DNA from: Epiperipatus broadwayi
Taxonomy: Eukaryota; Onychophora; Udeonychophora; Euonychophora; Peripatidae
Direction: 5' to 3'
Assembly: GCA_028023455.1 (NCBI GenBank)
Contig: JAQFVV010000042.1
Location: forward strand, 6,719,922 to 6,783,921
Length of the DNA stretch: 64,000 nucleotides
In this document: positions 36,450 to 46,697 of the stretch, piece after piece
Numbering within the stretch: position 1 is the first letter of the stretch
Layout: every line of letters starts with the position of its first letter
Translations under genes and position numbers: made by a program
Notes under the pieces: model-generated
What the model saw: the letters and a program-made list of their open reading frames with translations, nothing else
The model's database searches: none
What the model was told of the DNA's origin: nothing

Positions 36450-37507
36450 GGTAATTATAACGTAATCGGGCTTGGCCACTTGATGGCGTTGTTGGCAGTC
36501 AAAAACAATACAATGTACGGTTTACGGGGCCGTGTGATTTTTAAATCACTGTTTTTTTTTGGTTATTAATTTATTGATTGCTATAACTTTTTTTTTCATG
36601 CCTTTTTAATTTTGTATTTAGTAAACGACAACCTTTTTTTTTATTTTTAAATCGCTGTTTTTTGGACAAATTATGATCATTCCTTCTTTTTAGTTATGAA
36701 TTGATTGATTGCTAGAACTTTTTTTGCGATGTCTTTCGCTTAATTATTGCTTTCTACATAACAAAACAACTGTGTAGGGTTAGGGTTAGTTTTAGGGTTA
36801 GTGTTCTGTTGTTTGTAATGCTAAAATAAAAAATATCAAAATCGTAACCATAGTCGGACAAAAGAAAGAAACTCAAACTTTTTTAAACAACAACAAACAC
36901 ATATAAATGTCTTCTTTACTTATTAAACATGTTTATAATATGTGCTTTCTATGAAATTTACAAAAAATTTGTGTATATTTTTATTGGACAGCAGAAATAC
37001 TTGGCTTCTGTTTTCGACAACTGCGGAAAAAGTTACGCGATCCAGCCATTTTATGAACTACTTGGTATTTCACGTGAAAACGAGATTTCGCACGCGAACT
37101 CGGCCAAATTCTGTTGACGTACTCTCGGCAAACTTTTACACATTACATCTTCTCTAAATAAGGGTGTGGCCATTTGGAAAATTACTATAAAGTCAGGTTT
37201 CTTAAATTCATTACAAATACAAAGATTGTGTAACGTATATTGTAAAAATTTGACTAATCAAACTACACACACATATATATAAAACTGTACACGAAAGATA
37301 AGTGTGTGGATTCACAGTAGCTGTCGCGAAGCAGAAATAGGCCATATTATTTCTGCGTTATGTCATCATCAACGGCCTTCTAATGGCTAAGACAAACATT
37401 AGATGTTTTCTATAGCCGTAAGTCAGGCCTTGTAAACAGCATTTGTTAGGTGTTTTGGCGAGCCAGAATGCCATCAAGTGACCAAGCCCGATTAGGTTAT
37501 AAGTACC
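36450..37507. mobile_element. 1058 bp DNA transposon-like element with 8 bp target duplication
   Basis: The left end GGTAATTATAACGTAATCGG and the reverse complement of the right end GGTACTTATAACCTAATCGG open a terminal inverted repeat of about 41 bp with a few mismatches. ATCTATTG occurs directly on both sides (36442-36449 and 37508-37515). Removing the element and one copy restores the RTE reading FSTIDHIQLLREV. No transposase was found. The 8 bp duplication fits hAT, P or Merlin-type elements, but the termini were not assigned. Confidence 0.88.
36776..36805 (+). repeat. Short telomere-like TTAGGG run
   Basis: GGGTTAGGGTTAG followed by TTTTAGGGTTAG lies inside the TIR element. It is only two to four imperfect units, too short to be evidence of a telomere fusion. 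Confidence 0.6.
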
Positions 37508-38349
37508 ATCTATTGTACTAAAACCACTTTTAAATCCAGCTTGTTCTCTTGATTGGTGGAAATCCAAAGTTCTCCATAGACAAGTTGTAATTATCTTGGT
37601 AAAATTTTTGTATAAAACTGATAAAAGGCTAATAGGTCTGTAATTTCTAATATTTTCTTTATCACCTTTTTTTAAATATTAATATTAATACTGCATTCTT
37701 CCAATCATTTGGTACATCTTTATCATTTAGACATTTGGTATATAACTTTGCTAAAAAAATTTATATTTATTCATCTGCTTCTTTTAATATATCAATTATA
37801 ATTCCATCATTATCTGGAGCTTTTCCTTTCTTCGTAAATTTAATTGTATATCTCAATTCTTCATTTAAAATTCTGGGCAATTCGGAAGATATAATAGATG
37901 CAGGCGGTATTTGTTCTTTATTACTACATAATTCTTGATAGAAGTCTTCTACCCATTTCATGATGTCATCTCTCTTTTTAGAAATAGTTTCATCTTTTTT
38001 TGTTATTGCAGATATAAATTTCCTATCAATATCAAAATGTTGTTTTACACTCTTGATTTTACATACTATAAATTAAAATCATTAATAATCATTGTTTTAC
38101 TCATTATTATCCTAACTTCTTGTAAAGATAAGGATGATAGGAGTATATTTTAAAATCTATTTTTTAAAAGAAAACCAATGAAAATCTACTTAAAATTTTA
38201 TTTTGGATTAAAATTCATTTATATGATGGAGGAATCTTTCTTATAATGGCAATTTCAAGATAAGCTAATTTTTTGAAGTCTATAAAATAAATCTAATCTA
38301 TTATTTTTTCTAAAAAAAAGCAAACGCACAAATATATAAAATAACTTAC

Positions 38350-38522
38350 TTGTCTGCATAAGTAATAAATTGATTTGATACGTGAATTTTAAAATTGTTA
38401 ACGATTTTCTGTACATTTTCTTCAATAGCGAGACAATTGGTTTCAATTTTTTTATAATTTAATTGAATTCTTTCTTGAGATCGATCACTTGGATCACCAA
38501 TTTCAGCTGTGTAATCTCCTAT
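38350..38522 (-). CDS. YARS2: YARS2 exon with the IGDPS segment
   Basis: This 173 nt exon encodes IGDYTAEIGDPSDRSQERIQ through QFITYAD plus two bases. GDYTAEIGDPS aligns with the GGATARLGDPS loop of animal mitochondrial TyrRS, followed by the usual helical linker. The acceptor is TTTAAAG and the donor GTAAGT. It joins in frame to the exon at 54383-54533 (phase 0) and leaves phase 2. It lies in about 26 kb of repeat-filled intron, with an RTE LINE starting about 300 bp to its left. Confidence 0.95.
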
Positions 38523-39404
38523 CTTTAAATAAAAAAATTCATTGTAATACATATATTACACATACAGACATTAATGCTACTAATTAATAAATTAAATATA
38601 AAGATTTGTATAAACTTTCAGGAGCGATGATGCAAATGATGTAAAAGGACTTTTTAAACAAAGGCAGAGTTCTCTTCACTCTACTCCAGAACAATCTATT
38701 ACAGGGTTGAATAATCAATAGGCTACTAGTGCTATTATACTCATGTCTCCAAACTATTTGCCAGCTTATAACATCTATATAAGTGGATCAAATTTTTAAC
38801 TGGTTGTTTGCTTGGTTACATCATAGTTGAACAATAAATAAATTTAAATACACACAAAAAAAATTTCACTAAAATTTTCAACATTTGCATCTATAAATCC
38901 ATGAAAATTTTCCTATTAATATACATAAGTAAACTATCAGGCCTCTTATAGAATTCCAGCTTCTCATTTACATTATGAATAAAGGCTAATCTTTGAAATA
39001 TAAATATGGTAAAAGAAGATGGTCGGATTATTCAAATAACATGATAAGGTTATGGTGTAGATGAAGAAACTATTCCTGAAAGCATGTTGAATATAAGCAA
39101 ATAGTCATGCGATCTTTTGATTATATATATACAGGGCTTTTTTATAATTGTCAAACTTTATTTTTAAAAAAAGTATATTCAAATATCACTTAAATAAAAT
39201 TTAAAGCGGCTTTTCCAATGCTATAAAACAAATAAAAAAAATTAAACAAAATTTATCATAATTTTTTTATTTTAGACATATCAAATCTAAAGTTAAATAA
39301 ACAAATACAAATATACAACTGATAACTAAATATAAAATGAAACTGTAAAACTTTATATAATTGAATAAAAGTTTATAGTGTTTTCCAAAGTTTTGTCCAA
39401 TTCT

Positions 39405-41430
39405 CACGAGACAAATCGTCTCGATTCATTTTCTTAGTGTTAGTGTCTATGGCCGAATGATGTTCTCTGAGTAACCACAGATCAACATATTTTGAAGATC
39501 AAAAAGTGTCAAAGGTAGTTGACAAGTGTGATGAATAAAAGTGCCAAAACTGTTTTGAACTTCAACAAAGAACTTATTGGGTAATAATTAGATTCATTTG
39601 TGAAAACCCATGTTCACATTCAATTGAAGAAATGGGAATAGAATTCAGAGCATATATATCAAACACAATAGTTTTTCAAGATATGTCTTTTTAGGAATGT
39701 ATTCATGAAAACCACGAATCATTTAGTTATAGTCTGATTGATATGTTTTTAATTTCCATCTCTCCAAATGTCAAACTCAATATCAATATCTTCAGGCCAA
39801 TATTTTTAGACAAGTACACAAGCCCAAAGTGAAAACTCAACATCTTTTTTCAATAGCTTCTTTCAAAGTGGGATAAATGTTTTTGGGTCAATAGGAGGAT
39901 CATTTTTTGTGGGAAGTGAAACTCCACAAAAATGCAGATCATGTACAGCAACTACAACCCATTTATAAAAGGGTCCAAAATTCTGTTTTTCTTTCTTCAA
40001 AAACCTGAACTAGGGCATTTATTTTTCAATTTGCAATGTAAAGGTTCACAATGCGATCTTGTAGATTCAAATTAGTTCTGACAATTCTTGGAGAGCATCA
40101 CCTGTTAATGGTAGATCCAATAAAAAGATTGCAGATGTTATTTTTTCTTTAAGCCATCGTAAGTACATTTATCATTTTTATCTCTTGTAGGATCATTCAT
40201 TGCTTCTTCAAAATGCATAAGAAATTCAAAATTATTCCACATAGCCGAAATTGAACAAAAACTAGAATACCATCCAGCTAGTACTTAAAACTCTTCCAAT
40301 TTTTAGCAGCTCAACACCTAGTAATTCTGCACATTTATATAACTCTTAATTATTTTTTGGTGTTGCATGGTATAAAACATAAAGTTTATCAATAAATGAT
40401 TTGAATTTATTCATTCCTGAAATTTTCTTTACAACATCACTTACTGATAATTCTAATGGAAGGAAATTTTTGTGTAATTCTTTCACTTCACTTTTACATC
40501 TTAACATCACAGCAGCACCATTGCATGCTACAGAAATTAAATAATCTTCTGTCATTAAAGACATTGGAGTAAGGATTCAAATATTCCTTTTGCTGTTACG
40601 TTTTCAAGTTCAATCAAGTCTAAAAAATAAATTAATCGGTGAATTCATTTCAACACTTTTGATCCAGCATCAAACAAAGACAATTAAGGATGGGTTTTTT
40701 GCTGATGGTAGTTGATTCATCAATTATCAATGAAATTATATTTTTCGATTGAACAATTTCTTTAAATATTTTTTCTCAATTCATCACTTATATAATATAA
40801 TTCATGATATTAATGCATGCATTTGTTGAACGAAGAATATGACCCATTCCAATTCCATTCAATTCTTGCAGATCAATTTCACTTTTAAAAATAGAGAATG
40901 ATTTTCCTTTGTTACTTTATATGCAGTACAAAAATTTGTTGCTGATATTACTTTTTCATGAGATAATGATTTTAAAAAATGTTTTGAATTTCCTTTTTTT
41001 TTTTTGGCTTTAAAAATTTTTAACATTGTTTTGCATGCAACAGATTCTCTGGGAGCAAAAAAATTTTTTCAAAGTGAGCTCAATTGTAACTTTCTATCTT
41101 TCACCAAGTAGATGATTTCATTGTTGTCCCATTCTTTGGAAGTTTTCATTCTCGCTTCAATTCCAAGAGTTCTACCATTTCTGCAAGATGTGCAGTCAAG
41201 TTTCATTTTGTGTATGTTCAACCATTCATTTTTTGAGCAAAAATCATGTTTTTGATCCAATGATAAGCAATCCGGCCAATCAATTGGAGTTCAGCATTGC
41301 ACTTCAGATCCACTGGAAATGATTCAGGAACATCAACTTGCACCAACATTTTCACCTTTTCTGTCATCATTTTGGACTTTTTATTAGTGGGACCGATGGT
41401 TGAGAAGAGACTGGAAATGTTTTTCATTTT
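39405..41430 (-). pseudogene. hAT-family transposase relic (KIAA1586-like)
   Basis: On the minus strand the following come in order. From 41427: MKNISSLFSTIGP and WIKNMIFAQKMNGWLNIHKM. Then MKLDCTSCRNGRTLG and KTSKEWDNNEI (zinc-finger-like region). Then DELRKNI, YFLDLIELENVTAKGIFESL, ISVACNGAAVML, FLMHFEEAMNDPTRDKNDKC and, near 39650-39600, ISSIECEHGFSQMNLIIT, the C-terminal hAT dimerisation block. It ends near WLLREHHSAIDTNTKKMNRD. This order matches hAT transposases of the KIAA1586/ZMYM-like group. The catalytic CDG is read as CNG, and many frameshifts break the frame. Terminal repeats were not found. Confidence 0.85.
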
Positions 41431-42004
41431 TAAACTTGAGATAAATTTTTACACTAAAAAATAAATAAAATAAAAATAACAATGTCAAATTTATGTAAAA
41501 ATAAATTAAATATTCCACAAATTATGAATCACTATACAGGTGCATTCAATCACAAATGTCAGACTTTCTGGCATGCATCGCTGTAATGTCATTAACCACG
41601 AGTGACCAATGGAGATATGAATGAGTCCACTGAGAATCCATCCATATTTCATCTGATCCACAAAATACCATGTTTTTTTATTTGTTCAAATTGTATAAAT
41701 ATGGATTGTAGTTATGTACATGCAATATTTATATAAAACCAAACAAATGTGTGTTAAAGATACTAATGTAAAATTTAAATCTGTTAGAATAAACCATACA
41801 CACATTAATTACAAATTATAACTCCGACAACAAAATATGATATAAGACAAATATCTAGAGATAAATATCAAAAAATTATAATTTCTCCGAACATTTTCGA
41901 AGGCTTACCCTTCATTATCAAGGACTACAAAATTTCTTATAATCTCCAACAATATACTGATATGCAAATATACGAAATGAATCAGGTGAATATGCAAATA
42001 AGGT

Positions 42005-42442
42005 TCAAAACGCCACAGCACGCCATTTCTTTGATAAAGCATAAAAAGACTCCCTCCCATTTAATGCTTGCTCATCCGAAATGATAAAAAATGCTTCTTT
42101 AATTTTCCTTCTTAGATCACTTCGCTCCCTACATAATACTTGGCGCTCATCTGGTTTGCATGCATGACCCGCAGCAATTGCATGTTGTACAAAAATTGAC
42201 GGGTGAGATGAATCGGCTAAAGCTCTATTATATAAATACACATGTTGGGACAATCTACCATGAACGGATGCTTTCGTTTCTCCATAATATGCGGCCTGAC
42301 AGTTGTTTTCTCTGCATGCAATTTTGTAGACTGCCTGCATTAAATGGGAGGGAGTCTTTTTACGCTTTATCAAAGAAGTGGCGTGCTGAGGCGCTTTGAA
42401 TCTTATTTGTATATTCACCTGATTCATTTCGTATATTTGCAT
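42005..42442 (-). CDS. GIY-YIG endonuclease domain of a Penelope-like element
   Basis: This is an uninterrupted 145-codon frame. Residues about 38-120 form the GIY-YIG nuclease domain of Penelope-like retroelements, which nicks target DNA: VYKIACRENNCQAAYYGETK (the YK and YYGET correspond to the GIY and YIG strands), VHGRLSQHVYLYN (catalytic Arg helix), FVQHAIAAGH, VLCRERSDLRRKIKEAFFI (with the conserved Glu). The first ~35 residues are read from one inverted arm and the last ~25 (ALNGRESFYALSKKWRA) from the other, so the fold-back is part of the reading frame. The start codon is arbitrary; upstream reverse transcriptase is missing. It is probably a fragment rather than an active gene. Confidence 0.8.
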   Translation of the reverse strand: MQIYEMNQVNIQIRFKAPQHATSLIKRKKTPSHLMQAVYKIACRENNCQAAYYGETKASVHGRLSQHVYLYNRALADSSHPSIFVQHAIAAGHACKPDERQVLCRERSDLRRKIKEAFFIISDEQALNGRESFYALSKKWRAVAF

Positions 42443-42480
42443 ATCAGTATATTGTTGGAGATTATAAGAAATTTTGTAGT

Positions 42481-42514
42481 CCTTGATAATGAAGGGTAAG
42501 CCTTCGAAAACATT
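42481..42514 (+). ncRNA. Hammerhead-like stem-loop in Penelope-like arm
   Basis: CUUGAUAAU, then GAAGG pairing with CCUUC across GUAAG, then GAAAAC. The same motif is inverted at about 41889-41922. The CUGANGA box is not exact, so it is a ribozyme relic or variant at best. Confidence 0.4.
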
Positions 42515-43124
42515 TGGAGAAATTATAATTTTTTGATATTTATCTCTAGATATTTGTCTTATATCATATTTTGTTGTCGGAGTTATAATTTGTAATTAAT
42601 GTGTGTATGGTTTATTCTAACAGATTTAAATTGTACATGCAATACTGTTTCATCTAATTATATTTGAAACATTAAAAATACACTAAAAAAAGATGGTGAA
42701 CGCCTTTCCACTACATTAGATGATAAAAAAATATATTAGTTGCAAATCCCGAAGTAAAAAAATAAAATAAATACAATTGTATAAATTTATAATAGCATCT
42801 ATATAAATAACAATTTAAACTATCCTTTAATTAAAAATAAGTTATCCTTTGTTATAATATATTTTTGAGTTAGATTTAGTATATTAAAATAAAACTTCAT
42901 TAACAATTTACAAAATTCATTTTAAATTATTACAAATGCCAAATTTATAGCAAAAAAATACTGTTCAATTAAAATACCTTTTTAAAAAAATTAGAAAGTT
43001 ATTTCAAAATCAAGTTTTTCTAATGCATTTTTTGAAGGATAAGTAGCAACTAGGCAAAGATAAATAACTTAACAGCAGTTAAACTCAGTGATAACACAGA
43101 ATACATGTTTATTTTTTTAAAAAA

Positions 43125-43352
43125 AAAAATTAACTTAAAAGTGAAGTTAAAAAAGAGAAGTTATAAATAAATATAATAAAAATAAGCTAAACGTTTTCGA
43201 AGATCCATGCCTCATAATCATAGCTTTCTTAAAAATACATAATAAAATATATACAAAGATATATAAAATTAGCACGTTTTACGTGGACCATTTCTTCGAT
43301 ATATATATATTTATAACTTCTCTTTTTAACTTCACTTTTAAGTTAATATTTT
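43125..43352. repeat. Inverted repeat with a ribozyme-like relic
   Basis: Arms around TTAACTTAAAAGTGAAGTTA and AGAGAAGTTATAAATA face each other (43125-43172 and 43307-43352). Inside, on the minus strand at about 43190-43228, CUAUGAUUAUGAGG...UCUUCGAAAACGU resembles the 42481 motif. This looks like another Penelope-type terminal repeat. Confidence 0.5.
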
Positions 43353-43640
43353 TTTATTTATATTTTACGGGAAATAATTTATTTTTATTATGTTTATTCT
43401 AAAAAAAATTTACTATGGAGTTTGATATTTAGCTATTTTTAAAAATAATTTTTGAAAATAAATTGCAAAACAACCAATTCTTTATTTTTTTAATTCACAT
43501 TGCAAACATAAAATATACTACAAATATATTCTATAATATTTTAATGATTATAGTTATTAACTTCTTTGTAAAATTTTGTGATTAGCTTCTTTAAAACATA
43601 TTTGTTAAAGTGAATGTTCCAAACTGAACTTTAAAATATA

Positions 43641-43816
43641 CATCACATGACCACCACTTCTTATGCTCCTCACTGACGAAGGTCACAAGCCAGAAACTAG
43701 TCTGGGGATATTGGATGAGTAGGCACTAGATTGGGATTTTATGCACAAGCCTTTTGGCATCCATTGATTACTCTAGCTTGCTGTGTGTGGCAATACGTAT
43801 AGTGAGTTTCGCCTGC
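43641..43816 (+). mobile_element. Hammerhead-bearing short retroposon (family 1), internally deleted
   Basis: This 176 bp copy is flanked by TTTAAAATATA (43630-43640 and 43817-43827). It runs from CATCACATGACCACC to GTTTCGCCTGC. The first GGCAAAACTC end and flanking part are missing, but the hammerhead and downstream half are intact. Confidence 0.85.
43665..43714 (+). ncRNA. Hammerhead ribozyme (family 1 copy)
   Basis: UCCUCA, CUGACGA, A-GGU-CACAA-GCC-A, GAAAC, UAGUC, UGGGGA-UA-UUGG. The core fits CUGANGA, GAAA and GUC; stem I is the same six pairs as at 62109. The outer CCAA that pairs UUGG is lost because of the upstream deletion. Catalytically it could still be intact. Confidence 0.75.
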
Positions 43817-43829
43817 TTTAAAATATAAA

Positions 43830-45480
43830 GATAAACTCTCTCCATGAGTATTTTTCAGAGTTCTTGGATTCAAAATATTTCTTAACTAACTTGATAATGA
43901 TTTTTTTAAAAATGTAAATAATTAATTAGTAATGCATATTTAGTTTTTGTTAATATTAATACTGAAAATTTATAATTTTAGTAAATAATATTATTGTATA
44001 AATCGCATATTGTTGTTGAATCATAATAAATTGAGAGGTTTTAAGAACAACACATTTTAATATTATTTGCACTTTATTTTTTCAACAATAAATATGCTTT
44101 TGAATAATAAAATAAAAACAGCGCTTATAACAACCCTTTCTTTTGCAATTGGAATATTTCTAATAACAATATCTGATATTGACATTTTCAAACAAATAGA
44201 AAATAGAATTGTTTACTTAGAAACTGTCCATAGTTGAAAATGTCTCCCTCTTGTTTGTATACATCAGGTATTAATACATCTCATTATATTTGTAAGAACA
44301 TACAAAATAAATTTAAAAGAAATGTTTCTATTATAATTTTTATTGCCAAGTAGATTATATTCCCTTTTGGATAAATTTCTTTTTTTATAAATAAAACTGT
44401 GAATACAAGAATTACAAAATAAAATGAAAGAATGTATCTAAAAAATTAAATAAATAAAATGTCTAAGTTATTAAAAAGTGTGCTTTTGTTTATGAAAATT
44501 ATGATTAAGATTCCTTGCTAGACATAAAAGATTCATTATTGATATAATAAATTAATAATTATTTTTCAAATGCAAATTACGATATAGCATAAACTTGATT
44601 TATAAAAACCCATAGATGGCAGCACATTTTAAATTTACATATAGAAATACTTTGCTAATGTTGTAACTCTGATTTCTGTAAATCTACAATTTAATAAAAA
44701 CTTTCCTCACTTATTATTTATTTCATATTCTATGAACATAATCTTGTGATATATTGTAATGTTTTTTTTTCATATTAGAAAAAAAAATATTTTAAAATTT
44801 GCCTCTATGTGTAATGATTAACATGGATGTGAATGAAAAAACTGACTTATGAAACCTGTTGAAGAAAACTTCATTTAAGCAAGAAGAAAACTGCATATAT
44901 AAATACATGGTGTACACTGTTAAAAAATTATGAGAGGAAAAAAATTCAAAACTATATTTTCTCCCAATAAAAAATAACAAGTAATATTCTACTTACAAAT
45001 TCAGCAGAAAAAGTTCTAATCAAAAGTGGAATTGTTTTGTGATTATATAAAAAAGTTTATGCAATATAAATAAGGCATACTATTGGTTTTAAATGAAAGA
45101 AGTAAAAAAGATTTCATAAGAAAAACACTACACATTTGTATTATACATATACACAATTTTAAATAATTTTATATAAAAAGAAATATATTTTTAAAAATGG
45201 GGATTAAAATTGAATGGGTTTTCAAAAAAATAAATAGCAGTAATCAATAATTAAAATTTATAACATTTTATTCAACAAATTAAATACTGATGTCAATGAA
45301 TAAGCCTATATTACTTTAACTAATGTGAATGTTAAGTTTAGCAGTCAAAACAATATTTGTACTTTTTTAATAATATATATGTTAAGTTCTTAGTCTATAA
45401 TTAGGTTTAGAAATTAAAATGATATACACACTTTATGTAATATGTATAATTATAAATTTTATTAAACGCCCATTATTATA
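43830..45480. other. No gene recognised
   Basis: AT-rich intron sequence without a recognised coding or repeat signature. Confidence 0.5.
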
Positions 45481-45483
45481 TTA

Positions 45484-45776
45484 AGTAATAATTTACTAAG
45501 GCTGTAACCTTAGATATAAGCGTCTGAAAAATACGAAGGTAGGGACCTCTATAGGTCTTAAAACACAAGCTTACGCTATGAAGTATTGAATAGCTTCACA
45601 CTCTTAGATCAAAACACTTCAGCTTCACCTATTTATATATAAAAGTAGATTGAAGTAAAGAGATTCTCTCTTTTCTTCGTAGCGTAAGCTTGTGTTTTAA
45701 GACCTATAGAGGTCCCTACCCACGTATTTTTCAGACGCTTATTTCTAAGGTTACAGCCTTAGTAAATTATTACGTA
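45484..45776. repeat. Fold-back repeat with ~100 bp arms
   Basis: Arms about 45484-45582 and 45675-45776 are near-perfect reverse complements (for example GGGACCTCTATAGGTC, CACAAGCTTACGCTA) around a loop of about 92 bp. There is no coding capacity; it is MITE-like or a recent inverted duplication. Confidence 0.88.
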
Positions 45777-46697
45777 ATATGTATAATAAATCCTCAGTCC
45801 AAAGTCAAGTTAAAATAAATAGGTATAATTAATAGAAGAAATAATTATGGAGAAACAGATCCTTTTTAAATATATAATTTTATTTAACCTTCTCTGTTCT
45901 TTTGTCCATCTGTGAAATTTTCTAACTCACTTTTCACCCACTTCCCAATCTAGTAAAAACTTTACAAATATATTTATTCCTGATTTCAATAAATCTTTTA
46001 AGAATTTACAAATAATTTTAGCAAAATAAAAAAATAGTGAAAAACTTAGATTTAAATTTTATAAAGTGTTTAGTATTTTTTATGGTACTATCATCTAGTA
46101 GTATTAATATAAAAAGAAAATAATAATAATAAATAAAAAGGAAAAAAAAATCATTAAAATGGAATTCTATTTCCATTCCACATAACAATATTAGTTTCCT
46201 AAACAAAATTGTAACTAAGAATAAATCTTGGAGAAAAAAGGTAACCGAATCATTGATGTGTTAATATAGCCAATCTATATTATGGTCTTCTCCACTTAGA
46301 CAACTATTAAAGAATACTTTGCAAAAAAAGAAAAAAATATATATATCCTACATTATTTGTAAAATTTTAAACTTTGTTGAGACTTCATAATTTTTTCTAT
46401 GACATTATAGTACCATTAAATGTGGTATAATATGGCTTAGAAAATAACCAGTTACGCTAGAATAACAAATATGTTATCTTATATTTATGAATTATGGGAA
46501 GATTTTTGACTCTTTAAATTAAGTTAATTTTTATTAATTTTACTTAAATAAAGTTATATCTGCTTACTAAATAGATGTATTTAATAAGTTGTTTTGGAAT
46601 TTAAGAATAGCTTAAACTTTATTCACAAATTTGTCTTTTCTTTTCTAGTTTCAAAACAAGTTATAAAAGTAAAAAATAGAAAATAAAAAATATATAT

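Larger units (their letters stand above)
35542..38060 (-). mobile_element. RTE-like LINE copy A, interrupted
   Basis: The minus strand reads, from 38060 downward: linker (KFISAITKKDETI, MKWVEDFYQELC, KGKAPDNDGIIIDILKEADE), then REQAGFKSGFSTID. It then jumps over an inserted element (36450-37507) and resumes at IQLLREVIERSNEYELPL, FVDYEKVFDSI, VRQDDSISPKLFTAMLQEVF, GDYLSHLDFADDVIVFANN (the catalytic FADD is at 36067-36078) and the C-terminal HIA-type tail. The 3' end is ATTGATAATGGTTGA plus an ATG-type tail at 35542-35560, as in copy C. Frameshifts make it non-functional. It lacks the endonuclease part. Confidence 0.85.
41772..42634 (-). mobile_element. Penelope-like element fragment with inverted arms
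   Basis: Arms of about 296 bp (41772-42067 and 42338-42634) are close reverse complements, both running from AATTTAAATCTGTTAGAATA inward to GGGAGGGAGTC. Between them lies a GIY-YIG domain. The arms each carry a stem-loop GAAGG/CCUUC followed by GAAAAC, like the ribozyme-bearing terminal repeats of Penelope-like elements. The reverse transcriptase part is absent. Confidence 0.8.

Noticed and set aside
36776-36805. Internal telomere or chromosome fusion point
   Set aside because: Only two to four imperfect TTAGGG units, located inside a transposon.
39132-39146. ACAGGGCTTTTTT as a hAT terminal repeat
   Set aside because: CAGGG is a common hAT start, but no matching inverted copy with an 8 bp duplication was found beyond 41430.
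42160-42399. Plus-strand open frame of 79 codons ending LNGRESFYALSKKWRAEAL
   Set aside because: Its C-terminal words are the same as the minus-strand GIY-YIG protein because the frame enters the opposite inverted arm; the N-terminal part has no family match. Treated as a consequence of the fold-back.
45484-45776. Hammerhead motif in this fold-back
   Set aside because: No CUGANGA...GAAA arrangement on either strand; only a plain inverted repeat.
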